Below are positions 22,007-29,560 of a DNA stretch of 29,560 nucleotides, in pieces (positions within the stretch are counted from its first letter, which is position 1; each line of letters opens with the position of its first letter). The translations under genes were made by a program, and so were the position numbers. The DNA is from an uncultured Collinsella sp. (lineage in GTDB: Bacteria; Actinomycetota; Coriobacteriia; Coriobacteriales; Coriobacteriaceae). Under the pieces are notes generated by a model, which worked only from the letters and a program-made list of their open reading frames with translations, made no database searches and was not told the DNA's origin. Location: positions 1 through 29,560 of the forward strand of contig UQNB01000022.1 in assembly GCA_900542235.1 (NCBI GenBank). The letters run 5' to 3'.

Positions 22007-23419
22007 TTATACCTCGTCGTCCTCGTGCAGGCGGCGGCGATAATCGGCGGCCCAGCCCTCAATATTTACCTGACGGGCGCGGCCCAGGCCGAGTGCGTCG
22101 GCCGGGACCGGCTCGGTGATGACGGAGCCGGCGGCCACGAGCGCACCGTCGCCAATCTGGGCGGGCGCGACCATCATGGTGTCGGAACCGATGAAGGCAT
22201 CCTTGCCGATGACGGTCTTGTGCTTGTGGACGCCGTCGTAGTTGCAGGTGATGGAGCCAGCGCCCACGTTGACGCCGGAGCCCATGGTGGTGTCGCCGAT
22301 GTAGGACAGGTGGGGCACCTTGGAGCCCTCGCCGATCGTGGACTTCTTGATCTCCACGTGCGTGCCGGCCTTGGATCCGTCGAGCATGTGGGTGCCCGGG
22401 CGCAGGTAGGCGCGCGGGCCGCAGTCGACGCCGTTCTCGATGACGGCCTCGATGGCGATGGTCTCGTCGATGGTGCAGCCGCTGCCGACGGTGGTGTCGG
22501 TGAGACGGCTGTTGGGGCCGAGCTGGCACTCTTCGCCCACGGTGACGTGGCCGATCAGATGTGTCTGCGGCCACACGACGGTGTCGCGGCCGATGGTGGC
22601 GTCGGGGCCGATCCAGGCCTGCGTGGGGTCGATGAAGGTAACGCCCTCGGCCATCCAGTGCTCGTTGATGCGGTCGCGCGCAATGGCGGTGAGCTGCGCG
22701 AGCTGGATGCGGCTGTTGACGCCCAGGCCGTCGCGGTAGTCGTCGCAGTGGAAGATGGAGACTGCCTGACCATGGCCTTTGAGGATCTCGAGCATGTCGG
22801 GCAGGTAGTACTCGGATTGCGCGTTGTCGTTGCCGATCTCGTTAATGTGGGCGGCGAGCTGCGCACCGTCAAAGGCGTAGCAGCCGGCGTTGCACTCCAG
22901 CAGCGTGGCGGCCTGCTCGGGCGTGCAGTCCTTCTGCTCGATGATGCGCTCGATCTGGCCATCGGCGCCCAGTTTGATGCGGCCGTAGCCGAAGGGGTCG
23001 GGCGGGGTCATGGTCATGACGGTGCAGGCGAGCTCGCCGGTGGCGACGGTCTGTGCGAACTTGGCGACGGTGTCGGCGGTGATGAGCGGCAGGTCGCCGT
23101 TGAGTACGACGACGGGGCCTTGCGTGATGCCGCAGGCCTCGAGCGCGACCTTGACGGCATGGCCGGTGCCCAGGCGCTCGGTCTGCTCGACGCACTCGAC
23201 CTTGGTGGCGCTGTTGGCGTAGACGCCGTCGATAAGGGCGCGCATCTCGTCGGCGTGGCTGCCGATGACGACCACGACGCGGCTGCAGCCGGCCTTGATG
23301 GTGGCGTCGACGATCCACTGGACCATGGGCTTACCCAGGATCTTGTGCGAAACCTTGCAGTGGTTCGACTTCATGCGGGTGCCCTCGCCGGCGGCGAGGA
23401 TAATTGCGGTTGCGTCCAT
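22007..23419 (-). CDS. glmU: Bifunctional UDP-GlcNAc pyrophosphorylase / GlcN-1-P acetyltransferase
   Basis: GlmU makes UDP-N-acetylglucosamine for peptidoglycan. The 470-residue protein has the uridylyltransferase domain first: LAAGEGTRMKS at 8-18, VVVLNGDLPLI, and YGRI followed by IIEQKDCT. The C-terminal left-handed beta-helix acetyltransferase has repeated hexapeptides and GPRAYLRPGTHMLDGSKAGTHVEIKKSTIGEGSKVPHLSYIGD, then NVGAGSITCNYDGVHKHKTVIG. The - strand ATG at 23419 is preceded by CAGGAGATC; a longer in-frame extension upstream lacks support and would cross the divergent promoter region. It is divergent from the ECF operon across 193 bp. Confidence 0.96.
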   Translation of the reverse strand: MDATAIILAAGEGTRMKSNHCKVSHKILGKPMVQWIVDATIKAGCSRVVVVIGSHADEMRALIDGVYANSATKVECVEQTERLGTGHAVKVALEACGITQGPVVVLNGDLPLITADTVAKFAQTVATGELACTVMTMTPPDPFGYGRIKLGADGQIERIIEQKDCTPEQAATLLECNAGCYAFDGAQLAAHINEIGNDNAQSEYYLPDMLEILKGHGQAVSIFHCDDYRDGLGVNSRIQLAQLTAIARDRINEHWMAEGVTFIDPTQAWIGPDATIGRDTVVWPQTHLIGHVTVGEECQLGPNSRLTDTTVGSGCTIDETIAIEAVIENGVDCGPRAYLRPGTHMLDGSKAGTHVEIKKSTIGEGSKVPHLSYIGDTTMGSGVNVGAGSITCNYDGVHKHKTVIGKDAFIGSDTMMVAPAQIGDGALVAAGSVITEPVPADALGLGRARQVNIEGWAADYRRRLHEDDEV

Positions 23420-23612
23420 GTGATCTCCTGTTACGTTATAGAGACGTGTGTTTGGAAACGATACACGGCGCAATATGATACCGCAGGCATATGATGAGCG
23501 CGTAACGATTGGTTTGCGGCGGTTGAGGCTTGCGCCGCCGGCGTGGCGTTTGCGCTGCTTGCGTGCGTCGTTGGCGGTGCTGCGGAGCTGTCGTTTGAGC
23601 GAGGGGACGGGG

Positions 23613-24506
23613 GTGCCCGTGGACAACATACAAGAGGAGTTTGGCGGCGAGCCCGTCGCGGCATTCTCGATGTCGCATCCGGCTGTGCCGGCCCTCTACA
23701 TGGTGCTGACGCTGGGGCTCACCATGTTCTCGATGCAACCGGTGCTGATCGCGCTGTCGCTTGCGGGCGGGATGGCGTATGGATTTGCGACGCGTGGGGC
23801 TGCCCACACGCTAGGCGCACTTCGCTGGCAGCTGCCGGTGATTTTGATTATCGCGCTGGTCAATCCGCTGTTTAGCGCTTCGGGTTCGACGGAGCTGTTT
23901 CGCATCGGCGTGCGCGCGGTGTATCTGGAAAGCATGGTATACGGCTTGTGCATGGGTGGGCTGTTTGTGGCGAGCGTGCTGTGGTTTGAGGCCGCGGCGT
24001 CGATGCTTAGCTACGATAAGGTGCTTGCGCTTTTGGGTAACGCCGCGCCGGTGATTGCGCTCATGATCTCGATGTGCATGAGGCTTATCCCGCAGTTTTT
24101 ACGCCGCGGTCGTACGGTGCTGGCGGTGCAGGATGCGATTGATGTGCCGGGCCGCGTGCCGGCCGACCCCGTGCGCTCGCGCCTGCGGGCATCGAGTGTG
24201 TTGATGGGCTGGGGCATGGAAGATTCGCTGGAGCGCGCGGACGCGATGCGCTCGCGCGGGTGGGGTGCCGCGACGCGTCGTACGACGTATGCGCGGTATC
24301 GGCTGGGGCGCGGCGATGTTGCCGCGCTGGTTGGACTTGCGCTGTTTGGCATGGCCACGACGGCAGTGGCGTGGACTGCGACGATGCAGTATTCGTTTTA
24401 CCCGCAACTATCGGTGCCGGCGCCGTGGCTGGGCTATGTCGTGTACGCTGCCTGGATGATGCTGCCTTGCGCGTCGCACGCGATTGATGAGAAGAGGTTT
24501 GGCTGA
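23613..24506 (+). CDS. ECF transporter transmembrane component EcfT
   Basis: EcfT is the membrane coupling subunit of an energy-coupling-factor vitamin importer. The membrane part starts at VPALYMVLTLGLTMFSMQPVLIALSLAGG; the family helices bearing the signature (Ala-Arg-Gly or similar) appear as RTVLAVQDAIDVPG and MEDSLERADAMRSRGWGAATRRT, where the Arg-Gly stretch is the usual ATPase-contacting motif. Starts at GTG 23613 or 23619 are plausible (GAGGGGAC upstream); the further upstream open frame overlaps the glmU promoter side. ATG 23670 is another option. About 297 residues. The stop overlaps the ATPase ATG by one base (TGATG), indicating coupling. Confidence 0.85.
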   Translation: MPVDNIQEEFGGEPVAAFSMSHPAVPALYMVLTLGLTMFSMQPVLIALSLAGGMAYGFATRGAAHTLGALRWQLPVILIIALVNPLFSASGSTELFRIGVRAVYLESMVYGLCMGGLFVASVLWFEAAASMLSYDKVLALLGNAAPVIALMISMCMRLIPQFLRRGRTVLAVQDAIDVPGRVPADPVRSRLRASSVLMGWGMEDSLERADAMRSRGWGAATRRTTYARYRLGRGDVAALVGLALFGMATTAVAWTATMQYSFYPQLSVPAPWLGYVVYAAWMMLPCASHAIDEKRFG

Positions 24507-25960
24507 TGGCTCGGTTGGATAGGAGCTCGGCGGCGGGTGTGGCATATGGCTCGGCCGCGCCGGCGATTGAGGTGCGAGGCCTTAGTTTTGCCTATCCCGG
24601 GGCCGAGGCACCGGTGCTCGAGGGGCTTGATTGGCGTGTTTCCCAAGGTGCGTTTGCACTGCTTGTTGGCGGTACCGGTTCGGGCAAGTCGACGCTGCTG
24701 TCGCTGCTCAAGCCCGAGATCGCGCCGGCGGGTACGCGCTCCGGCGAGCTGCGCGTGCTGGGCGAGCCCGTCGCCGACATGGATGTGCGGGCATCGGCGG
24801 AGCGCGTGGGCTATGTGTTCCAGGATCCCGAGAACCAGATTGTGTGCGAGACCGTGTGGCACGAGATGGCGTTTGGCCTGGAAAACTTGGGGCTAGCGCG
24901 TGATGAGATGCGCCGTCGCGTAGCTGAGACCAGCTATTTCTTTGGGCTGGAAGATTGGCTCCACCGCGACACCGATACGCTTTCGGGCGGACGCAAACAG
25001 CTACTGTCGCTGGCGGCTGTGCTGGCATTACGCCCGCGCGTGCTGCTGCTCGACGAGCCCACGTCTCAGCTTGATCCGGTTGCGGAGAAGAATTTCCTGC
25101 ACGCGCTGTTTCGTGTGAATCGCGAGCTGGGCTGCACGGTTGTTGTGGCGACGCATCGGCCGCGCCCAATGCTCGAATACGCGACGTGTGCGTACCGGAT
25201 TGAGGACGGCCGCGTGCGCGAGGTGGTTGACCTGGCGAGTTTGGGTAGTCGCGAGGGACTTTTGGCTTTGGACTCTTGTCGGCCCGCGCAGGGGGCGGCG
25301 ACGAGTGCGGCGGCAGCTATCCACGAGGGCTGGTTTCGCTACGATCGCGCGGGCGGTTGGGTGCTGCGCGGGCTCGATGCGTCGTTTTCGGCTGGCGCGG
25401 TGCATGCGGTTGTGGGCGGTAACGGCTGCGGCAAGTCGACAATGCTTTCGGTGCTGGCGAAGACCGCCAAGTTGCAGCGCGGCCGCATGGTGCGCGGGGC
25501 GGCCTCGGCTGCGCTGCTGCCGCAGAACCCCAAGGCCCTGCTGGTTGCCGAGACGGTTCGCGATGAGCTGATGGAATGGGCCTCGACCTGCGGATATGAC
25601 GAGAACTTGGCGCGGGAGCGTGCGGTGCAACTGGGACTGGACGGCTTAGAGACGCGCCACCCCTACGACCTCTCGGGCGGACAGCGCCAGCTGCTTGCAC
25701 TGGCAAAGCTGCTGCTGATCGGCCCCGAGCTGCTGCTGCTTGACGAGCCCACGAAGGGCTTGGACTTGGAGAGCCGTCGCATCATCGCCCGCGCCCTGCG
25801 TGACCATGTGAAGGCTGGCGGCACCGTCATCATGGCTACGCACGATCTGGATTTTGCCGAGCAGGTTGCCGATGACGTTGCCATGATGTTTGACGGTGAG
25901 ATTGCCTGCATGGAGCCGCCGGCCGACTTCTTTGCCGACAACGTGTTTTATAGGGCGTGA
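24506..25960 (+). CDS. Fused double ATPase of an ECF transporter (EcfA-EcfA')
   Basis: The 484-residue protein carries two ABC ATPase modules in one chain instead of the usual two genes. Module 1 has GGTGSGKST at 55-63, VFQDPENQIV, LSGGRKQ and LLLDEPTSQLDP. Module 2 has GGNGCGKST at 304-312, LLPQNPKALLV, LSGGQRQLLALAKLL and LLLDEPTKGLD, then MATHDLDFAEQVADDVAMM. The FQDPENQ/LPQNP Q-loops are typical of ECF ATPases. They would form the ATP-driven motor for EcfT and the S component that follow. The gene overlaps EcfT by one base and is separated from the S gene by 4 bp. Confidence 0.93.
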   Translation: MARLDRSSAAGVAYGSAAPAIEVRGLSFAYPGAEAPVLEGLDWRVSQGAFALLVGGTGSGKSTLLSLLKPEIAPAGTRSGELRVLGEPVADMDVRASAERVGYVFQDPENQIVCETVWHEMAFGLENLGLARDEMRRRVAETSYFFGLEDWLHRDTDTLSGGRKQLLSLAAVLALRPRVLLLDEPTSQLDPVAEKNFLHALFRVNRELGCTVVVATHRPRPMLEYATCAYRIEDGRVREVVDLASLGSREGLLALDSCRPAQGAATSAAAAIHEGWFRYDRAGGWVLRGLDASFSAGAVHAVVGGNGCGKSTMLSVLAKTAKLQRGRMVRGAASAALLPQNPKALLVAETVRDELMEWASTCGYDENLARERAVQLGLDGLETRHPYDLSGGQRQLLALAKLLLIGPELLLLDEPTKGLDLESRRIIARALRDHVKAGGTVIMATHDLDFAEQVADDVAMMFDGEIACMEPPADFFADNVFYRA

Positions 25961-25964
25961 TGGG

Positions 25965-26678
25965 ATGGCGGATTATCGCATCGTGCGCCTACTCGCAAAA
26001 CTGGAGATACCGCTGCTGCTGGCGGTGCCAGCCGTGATGGCTGCGGCGTTGCTGGCGGGCGTTGAGCAGGCGGCGCTCGCCATGCTTGTCGTGGTGGCGC
26101 TGGTGCTTGCGCTGTTCTTTGCAGGCTACGAGGCGTCGCGACCGGGCCTGCGCCAGATTATGCCAACGCTGGTTCTGGCGGCGTTGGCCGCGGCGGGGCG
26201 CATCTTGTTTGGCCCCATTCCCGACTTTAAACCCGTGAGTGCCATCGCCATTATCGCGGGGGCGACGCTTGGCCGCCGCAATGGTTTTATGGTTGGCGCG
26301 CTGGCGGCGCTGACCAGCAATTTCTTTTTTGGACAGGGCATGTGGACGCCGTGGCAGATGTATGCCTGGGGGCTCGTGGGATACGTTGGCGGTGCGCTGG
26401 CGCATGCCGGCGCTTTTGATCGCGCCGATGGCACCGTGCGTATGCCGGCGCTGCTGACCTACGGCTTTGCTTCGGGTTTGCTGTACGGCGTTGTGATCAA
26501 CGCCTACGACATTATCGGTTTTGTTCAACCGCTCACGTGGGCGGGTGCCATGGCGCGTCTTGCCACCGCCGTACCGTTCGATATCACGCACGGCCTCGCG
26601 ACCTGCGTGTTTTTGGTCGCCCTGTACAAGCCTTGGTGTCGCCGCATCAACCGAGTCATCGTGAAGTACGGGCTGTAG
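25965..26678 (+). CDS. ECF transporter substrate-binding (S) component
   Basis: This 237-residue, six-helix-type membrane protein would bind the vitamin or other micronutrient. It has the S-component style of GRILFGPIPDFKPVSAIAIIAGATLGRRNGFMVGALAALTSNFFFGQGMWTPWQMYAWGLVGYVGGAL, most like the S proteins placed near cobalamin- or vitamin-transport genes in Gram-positives (PF12822-like), but the substrate is not determinable from the sequence. ATG 25965 is used; it lies in TGATGGGATG just after the ATPase stop. A terminator follows at 27043-27079, after a 168-bp repeat element. Confidence 0.85.
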   Translation: MADYRIVRLLAKLEIPLLLAVPAVMAAALLAGVEQAALAMLVVVALVLALFFAGYEASRPGLRQIMPTLVLAALAAAGRILFGPIPDFKPVSAIAIIAGATLGRRNGFMVGALAALTSNFFFGQGMWTPWQMYAWGLVGYVGGALAHAGAFDRADGTVRMPALLTYGFASGLLYGVVINAYDIIGFVQPLTWAGAMARLATAVPFDITHGLATCVFLVALYKPWCRRINRVIVKYGL

Positions 26679-26717
26679 GGCTGGTTGCGCCGGGGCGGGA
26701 ATCAATACTGCCGAAGT

Positions 26718-26885
26718 GCCATTTTAAAACTATGCCGGTTTACGGGGCCAGATTGGCACAAGCAGACCATGCCGGCTATTTTTGAAATAGAGCAAGCCGT
26801 TTACCTGCGGTTTTATTATTTCGGAATTGCGTATGGTTGGGGGTTCGCGATTTAGCCCCGTAAACTGGCATAGTTTTAAAATGGC
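26718..26885. repeat. 168-bp element with 31-bp inverted arms
   Basis: 26718-26748 and 26855-26885 pair over 31 bp with one mismatch (GCCATTTTAAAACTATGCC, then G/A, then GTTTACGGGGC). The interior has a small CTATTT TTG AAATAG hairpin and no gene. It differs in sequence from the 203-bp family. Confidence 0.85.
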
Positions 26886-26925
26886 CGGCTGATATGACGG
26901 GCGTCGTGACCCTCAAGAGCTAAAT

Positions 26926-27205
26926 TGATCCGTTTTCTTCCGTCTCCAGACGTCCCCGGGGAATCAGCTGAACTCGCCCGCCACGAAATCGGCCTATCTA
27001 CTACGTTTGGCCCGACACCCCCAAACACAACCGCGTTTTATGAAAAACCGCAGGCTTTCTACCTGCGGTTTTCTTTTTGCGTTGTTCACTGTGGTTGAGG
27101 GTAGTGGCTTAAACGTAGTAGATGGGCCAGTTTCGTGGCAAGCGAGCTGCGTGGATGATCTCGCGAAGTGAAAATGATTCCTTTTCCTCCGTCCCCAGGG
27201 GATCA
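26926..27205. repeat. Two TGATYC-ended repeats flanking an imperfect inverted repeat
   Basis: 26926-26966 (TGATCCGTTTTCTTCCGTC ... AATCA) and 27175-27205 (TGATTCCTTTTCCTCCGTC ... GATCA) are related direct repeats with a small insertion in the first. Between them 26980-27008 and 27111-27139 are imperfect reverse complements (26 of 29 match). No gene lies in 26679-27212. Confidence 0.75.
27043..27079 (+). terminator. Intrinsic terminator of the ECF operon
   Basis: AAAACCGCAGG (27044-27054) pairs with CCTGCGGTTTT (27062-27072) around a 7-nt loop; CTTTTTG follows. It sits inside the inverted repeat 26980-27139. Confidence 0.85.
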
Positions 27206-27212
27206 GCTGGGG

Positions 27213-28031
27213 CTAGAGCTCTAGCGTGAGGGTGACGGGGCAGTGGTCGCTGCCAAAGATGTCGCCGCGGATGCCCGTGTCGCGCACGTTGCCGGCGATT
27301 GTGTCGCTTACCAGGAAGTAGTCGATGCGCCAGCCGGCGTTGTTCTTGCGGGCATTAAAGCGATAGCTCCACCAGCTGTAGACGCCCTCGACGTCGGGGT
27401 TTGCCGCACGCCAGGTATCGGTAAAGCCGGCGTTGAGCAGCTCGGTAAACTTGCCGCGCTCCTCGTCCGAAAAGCCGGCGTTGCCGCGGTTGGACTTGGG
27501 GTTCTTAAGGTCGATCTCCTCGTGCGCCACGTTAAAGTCGCCGCAGGTCACGACGGGTTTGCCGGTCTCGCGCTCGAGCGCGTTCAAAAAGCCGCGGTAA
27601 GCATCGTCCCAGGCCATGCGCACGTCGATGCGGGCGAGTTCATTTTGGGCGTTGGGTGTATAGACGTCGACAAACCAGAACTTGTCGAACTCCAGCGCGC
27701 AGACACGGCCCTCGGTCGCGGCTTGGGCAACGAGCTCAGCTGCCTCACCCTCGCCGGCGTAGGGCAGCAGCGCATCGGCGTGCAGCACGCGCAGCGGTTC
27801 CTGGCGGCTAAAGACCGCAGTGCCCGAATAGCCTTTACGCTCGGCGTAGCTCCAGGTTTGGTGATAGCCGGGCAGGTCAATATCGACCTGGCCTTCTTGC
27901 AGCTTGGTCTCTTGCAGCGCCAGGATATCGACGTCGAGTTCTTGCGTGATCTGGATAAAGCTCGGGTCCTTTTTGAGCACGGCGCGCAGGCCGTTGACGT
28001 TCCACGAGGCGAAAGTGTAAGTCTGAGGCAT
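27213..28031 (-). CDS. xth: Exodeoxyribonuclease III / AP endonuclease
   Basis: The enzyme repairs abasic sites and removes 3' blocks. The 272-residue protein of the ExoIII/ExoA family has FASWNVNGLRAVLKK with Asn11, LALQETKLQ with Glu41, WSYAERKGYSGTAVFSR, FVDVYTPNA, VVTCGDFNVAHEEIDLKNPKSNRGNAGF and the final GSDHCPVTLTLEL with the catalytic Asp-His pair. A SWWSYRFNARKNNAGWRIDYFLVS segment is typical. The - strand ATG follows GAAAGG at 6 nt. The neighbouring sirtuin gene is divergent. The CTAGAGCTCTAG palindrome at the end contains the stop codon. Confidence 0.95.
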   Translation of the reverse strand: MPQTYTFASWNVNGLRAVLKKDPSFIQITQELDVDILALQETKLQEGQVDIDLPGYHQTWSYAERKGYSGTAVFSRQEPLRVLHADALLPYAGEGEAAELVAQAATEGRVCALEFDKFWFVDVYTPNAQNELARIDVRMAWDDAYRGFLNALERETGKPVVTCGDFNVAHEEIDLKNPKSNRGNAGFSDEERGKFTELLNAGFTDTWRAANPDVEGVYSWWSYRFNARKNNAGWRIDYFLVSDTIAGNVRDTGIRGDIFGSDHCPVTLTLEL

Positions 28032-28145
28032 GGTGTCCTTTCGACGGGGTTGGCAGGCTTAAGATTAGCGCAACAGAGGCGGGGCGGGCCCCGCGGACGA
28101 CGGCGCAATCGCAGTCGCCCCGACCAACATGGACGGAGGACTCAT

Positions 28146-28898
28146 ATGACGCAGGCAATATTGGACCCCAAGCAGGCGTCCGCCGCGCTGGCGGATCTGT
28201 TTGACACCCACAAGCGCGTGGTCTTCTTTGGCGGCGCTGGTGTTTCCACGGCAAGTGGCATCCCCGATTTCCGCAGCGTGGACGGCCTGTATCACCAGCA
28301 GTTTGCCTATCCGCCCGAGACCATGCTCTCGTACAGCTTTTACGAGACACATCCGGCGGAGTTCTTCGACTTTTACCGCACCAAGATGATCGCGCTTAAC
28401 GCTAAGCCCAACCGCTGTCACACCAAGCTGGCCGAGCTGGAGCGCGCCGGCAAGCTTGATGCCGTGGTGACGCAAAACATCGACGGCTTGCATCAGATGG
28501 CGGGCTCGCAGCGCGTGTTCGAGCTGCACGGATCGGTCCATCGCAACATTTGCCAGTCGTGCGGCGCGGTCTATAGCGCCGAGTGGATTTGCTCGCGCGA
28601 GCACGAGGACGCCGCGGGCGTGCCCGTGTGCCCTGCGTGCGGTGGTCGCATCAAGCCCGATGTGGTGCTCTACGAAGAGCCGCTCGACGAGCATGTGTTG
28701 ACCGGTGCCGTTGCCGCCATTGCCGCGGCCGATGCCCTCATTGTGGGTGGGACCTCGCTCGTGGTGTATCCGGCGGCAGACCTTACGCGTTACTTTACTG
28801 GCGATACGCTGGCCATTTGCAATTTGGCGCCTACCGATCAGGATGCAAATGCCGACCTGCTGATTTCTTGCGACATCGCGGCCGCGTTTGCGTTCTAG
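28146..28898 (+). CDS. cobB: SIR2-family NAD-dependent protein deacylase
   Basis: Sirtuins remove acyl groups from lysines using NAD+. The 250-residue protein has GAGVSTASGIPDFRS from residue 30, VVTQNIDGLHQMAGS with Asn111 and Asp113, ELHGS with the catalytic His128, and a zinc site Cys136, Cys139, Cys162 and Cys165 (CQSC ... CPAC). RIKPDVVLYEEPL and LIVGGTSLVVYPAADL follow. ATG 28146 is preceded by GGAGGA; the long in-frame upstream extension is antisense to exonuclease III and is discarded. The symbol is by family; deacetylase versus other deacylase activity is not resolved. Confidence 0.92.
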   Translation: MTQAILDPKQASAALADLFDTHKRVVFFGGAGVSTASGIPDFRSVDGLYHQQFAYPPETMLSYSFYETHPAEFFDFYRTKMIALNAKPNRCHTKLAELERAGKLDAVVTQNIDGLHQMAGSQRVFELHGSVHRNICQSCGAVYSAEWICSREHEDAAGVPVCPACGGRIKPDVVLYEEPLDEHVLTGAVAAIAAADALIVGGTSLVVYPAADLTRYFTGDTLAICNLAPTDQDANADLLISCDIAAAFAF

Positions 28899-28912
28899 CC
28901 CGTGTGCGCGGA

Positions 28913-28971
28913 TACAATAGAAAGACTGAGTGCAAAGCGACCCCGCCGCCAGCTCCCCAAGCTCGGCGGCG
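28913..28971 (+). promoter_or_regulatory. folP leader: -10-like box and hairpin
   Basis: TACAAT (28913-28918) is a likely -10. A stem CGCCGCC-AGCT (28944-28954) with AGCT-C-GGCGGCG (28960-28971), one bulged C, sits 12 nt before the folP ribosome site AGGAGG (28983-28988). Its regulatory role is only inferred. Confidence 0.45.
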
Positions 28972-28993
28972 TGGGCATTTTAGGAGGATGTTC

Positions 28994-29560
28994 ATGGCGA
29001 ACGACAGCAAGACATGGCGGTGCGGAAAGTACGAGCTCAGCTTTGACCGTCCGCGCATCATGGGCGTCCTCAACGTGACGCCCGATTCGTTTAGCGACGG
29101 CGGGGAGCACTTCGACCCGGATGCCGCCATCGAGTACGGCCTGGCGATGCTTGACGCCGGCGCCGACATCATCGACGTGGGCGGTGAGTCCACGCGCCCC
29201 GGCTTTACCCCGGTTAATCCCGACGAGGAGGCTCGCCGCGTGCTGCCCGTGGTGCGCGCGCTGGCCAAGGAGGGCGCCATCGTCTCGATCGACACGCGCC
29301 ACGTGGCGGTTGCCAAGGCGGCCGTGCGCTGCGGCGCCTCGATCGTCAACGACGTGACGGGCTTCACCGACCCCAAGATGGTCGAGTTTGTTAAGACGAG
29401 CACCTGCGGCGTCATCGTGATGCATGCCGGCGAGGTCGTCGCGCCCGCACGCACGCACGCAACGGTGCAGCTCGATACCTCGGCTGCGGCGTTTGTTGCC
29501 GAGAAGGCGCGCGAGGCGGCTGCCGAGGCCGCGCGTGAGGCTGAGAAGCCGGCTCGCCGC
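28994..29560 (+). CDS. folP: Dihydropteroate synthase, 5' part (runs off the window)
   Basis: FolP condenses p-aminobenzoate with dihydropterin pyrophosphate in folate synthesis and is the sulfonamide target. The 189 visible residues show RIMGVLNVTPDSFSDGG, DAGADIIDVGGESTRPGF, VSIDTRHVAVAKAAVRCGASIVNDVTGF and CGVIVMHAG, in family order. AGGAGG precedes ATG 28994 by 5 nt. The usual sequence after the MH motif is replaced by VVAPARTHATVQLDTSAAA, then an Ala/Glu/Arg-rich stretch KAREAAAEAAREAEKPARR, so an insertion or divergence is likely there. The stop lies beyond 29560. No other folate gene is in the window. Confidence 0.93.
   Translation, partial: MANDSKTWRCGKYELSFDRPRIMGVLNVTPDSFSDGGEHFDPDAAIEYGLAMLDAGADIIDVGGESTRPGFTPVNPDEEARRVLPVVRALAKEGAIVSIDTRHVAVAKAAVRCGASIVNDVTGFTDPKMVEFVKTSTCGVIVMHAGEVVAPARTHATVQLDTSAAAFVAEKAREAAAEAAREAEKPARR

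Noticed and set aside
21992..23494. 500-residue antisense open frame opposite glmU
   Set aside because: Gly/Ala/Asp/Val-rich shadow of glmU.
27243..28145. N-terminal extension of the sirtuin
   Set aside because: Entirely antisense to exonuclease III; a good ribosome site precedes ATG 28146.
1..29560. tRNA, rRNA or known riboswitch
   Set aside because: No cloverleaf or recognisable riboswitch consensus was found by eye, though a covariance-model search was not possible.

Overview
The window looks like chromosome from a high-GC anaerobic actinobacterium of the class Coriobacteriia, most likely Collinsella or a close relative. This is an inference from gene content and style: NfnAB-type electron bifurcation, PurE with no PurK beside it, a class B sortase, a [4Fe-4S] PurF, ECF transport, and intergenic spaces packed with palindromic repeats. 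No rRNA, tRNA, CRISPR array, intact insertion sequence or phage gene was seen. Most genes are core metabolism; the unusual material is the non-coding DNA.

Layout. 1-512: a 203-bp terminal-inverted-repeat element and a 30-bp perfect hairpin lead into purE. 513-2495: purE, a class B sortase and a MoaE-like protein on the + strand, closed by a bidirectional terminator facing a CmpB-like membrane protein (-). 4102-7721: purF, purM and purN, with purM/purN overlapping. 7864-8672: a toxin-antitoxin pair (RHH antitoxin, PIN toxin) with a palindrome over its promoter. 8738-11118: an orphan PTS EIIA, a membrane-anchored SurA/PpiC foldase and a YqeY protein. 11119-11478: three successive palindromes. 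11479-14508: a complete polar amino-acid ABC importer (ATPase, binding lipoprotein, two permeases). 14557-15180: a cytidylate-kinase-like protein. 15181-15653: a terminator, a tandem array of three 57-bp hairpins, another hairpin and a terminator. 15654-17893: nfnB and nfnA (-). 18269-18898: pth (-). 19013-20743: two further 203-bp elements bracketing a gene with an endonuclease-like C-terminus (-). 20830-23419: prs and glmU (-), each with its own terminator. 23613-26678: an ECF transporter (T, fused double ATPase, S). 26679-27212: a 168-bp inverted-repeat element and a compound palindrome around the operon terminator. 27213-29560: exodeoxyribonuclease III (-), a sirtuin (+) and the start of folP (+, cut by the window edge).

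How the genes fit together. purE, purF, purM and purN are purine synthesis steps, and prs makes the PRPP that PurF consumes. NfnAB balances NADH, NADPH and ferredoxin in anaerobes. The ABC and ECF systems import an amino acid and probably a vitamin. GlmU supplies UDP-GlcNAc for the wall to which the sortase would attach proteins.

Non-coding architecture. At least four palindrome families occur in 30 kb: (i) three 203-204 bp elements with shared 24-bp ends and very different interiors; (ii) about nine hairpins sharing a GGGAC(A/T)G core but with unrelated arms, two of them fused to the stop codons of purF and pth; (iii) three 57-bp hairpins with about 80-bp periodicity; (iv) a 168-bp element with 31-bp arms. 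No transposase or RAYT-type gene in the window explains them. Together with the nuclease-like gene lying between two family (i) copies, they are the strongest candidates for something undescribed.
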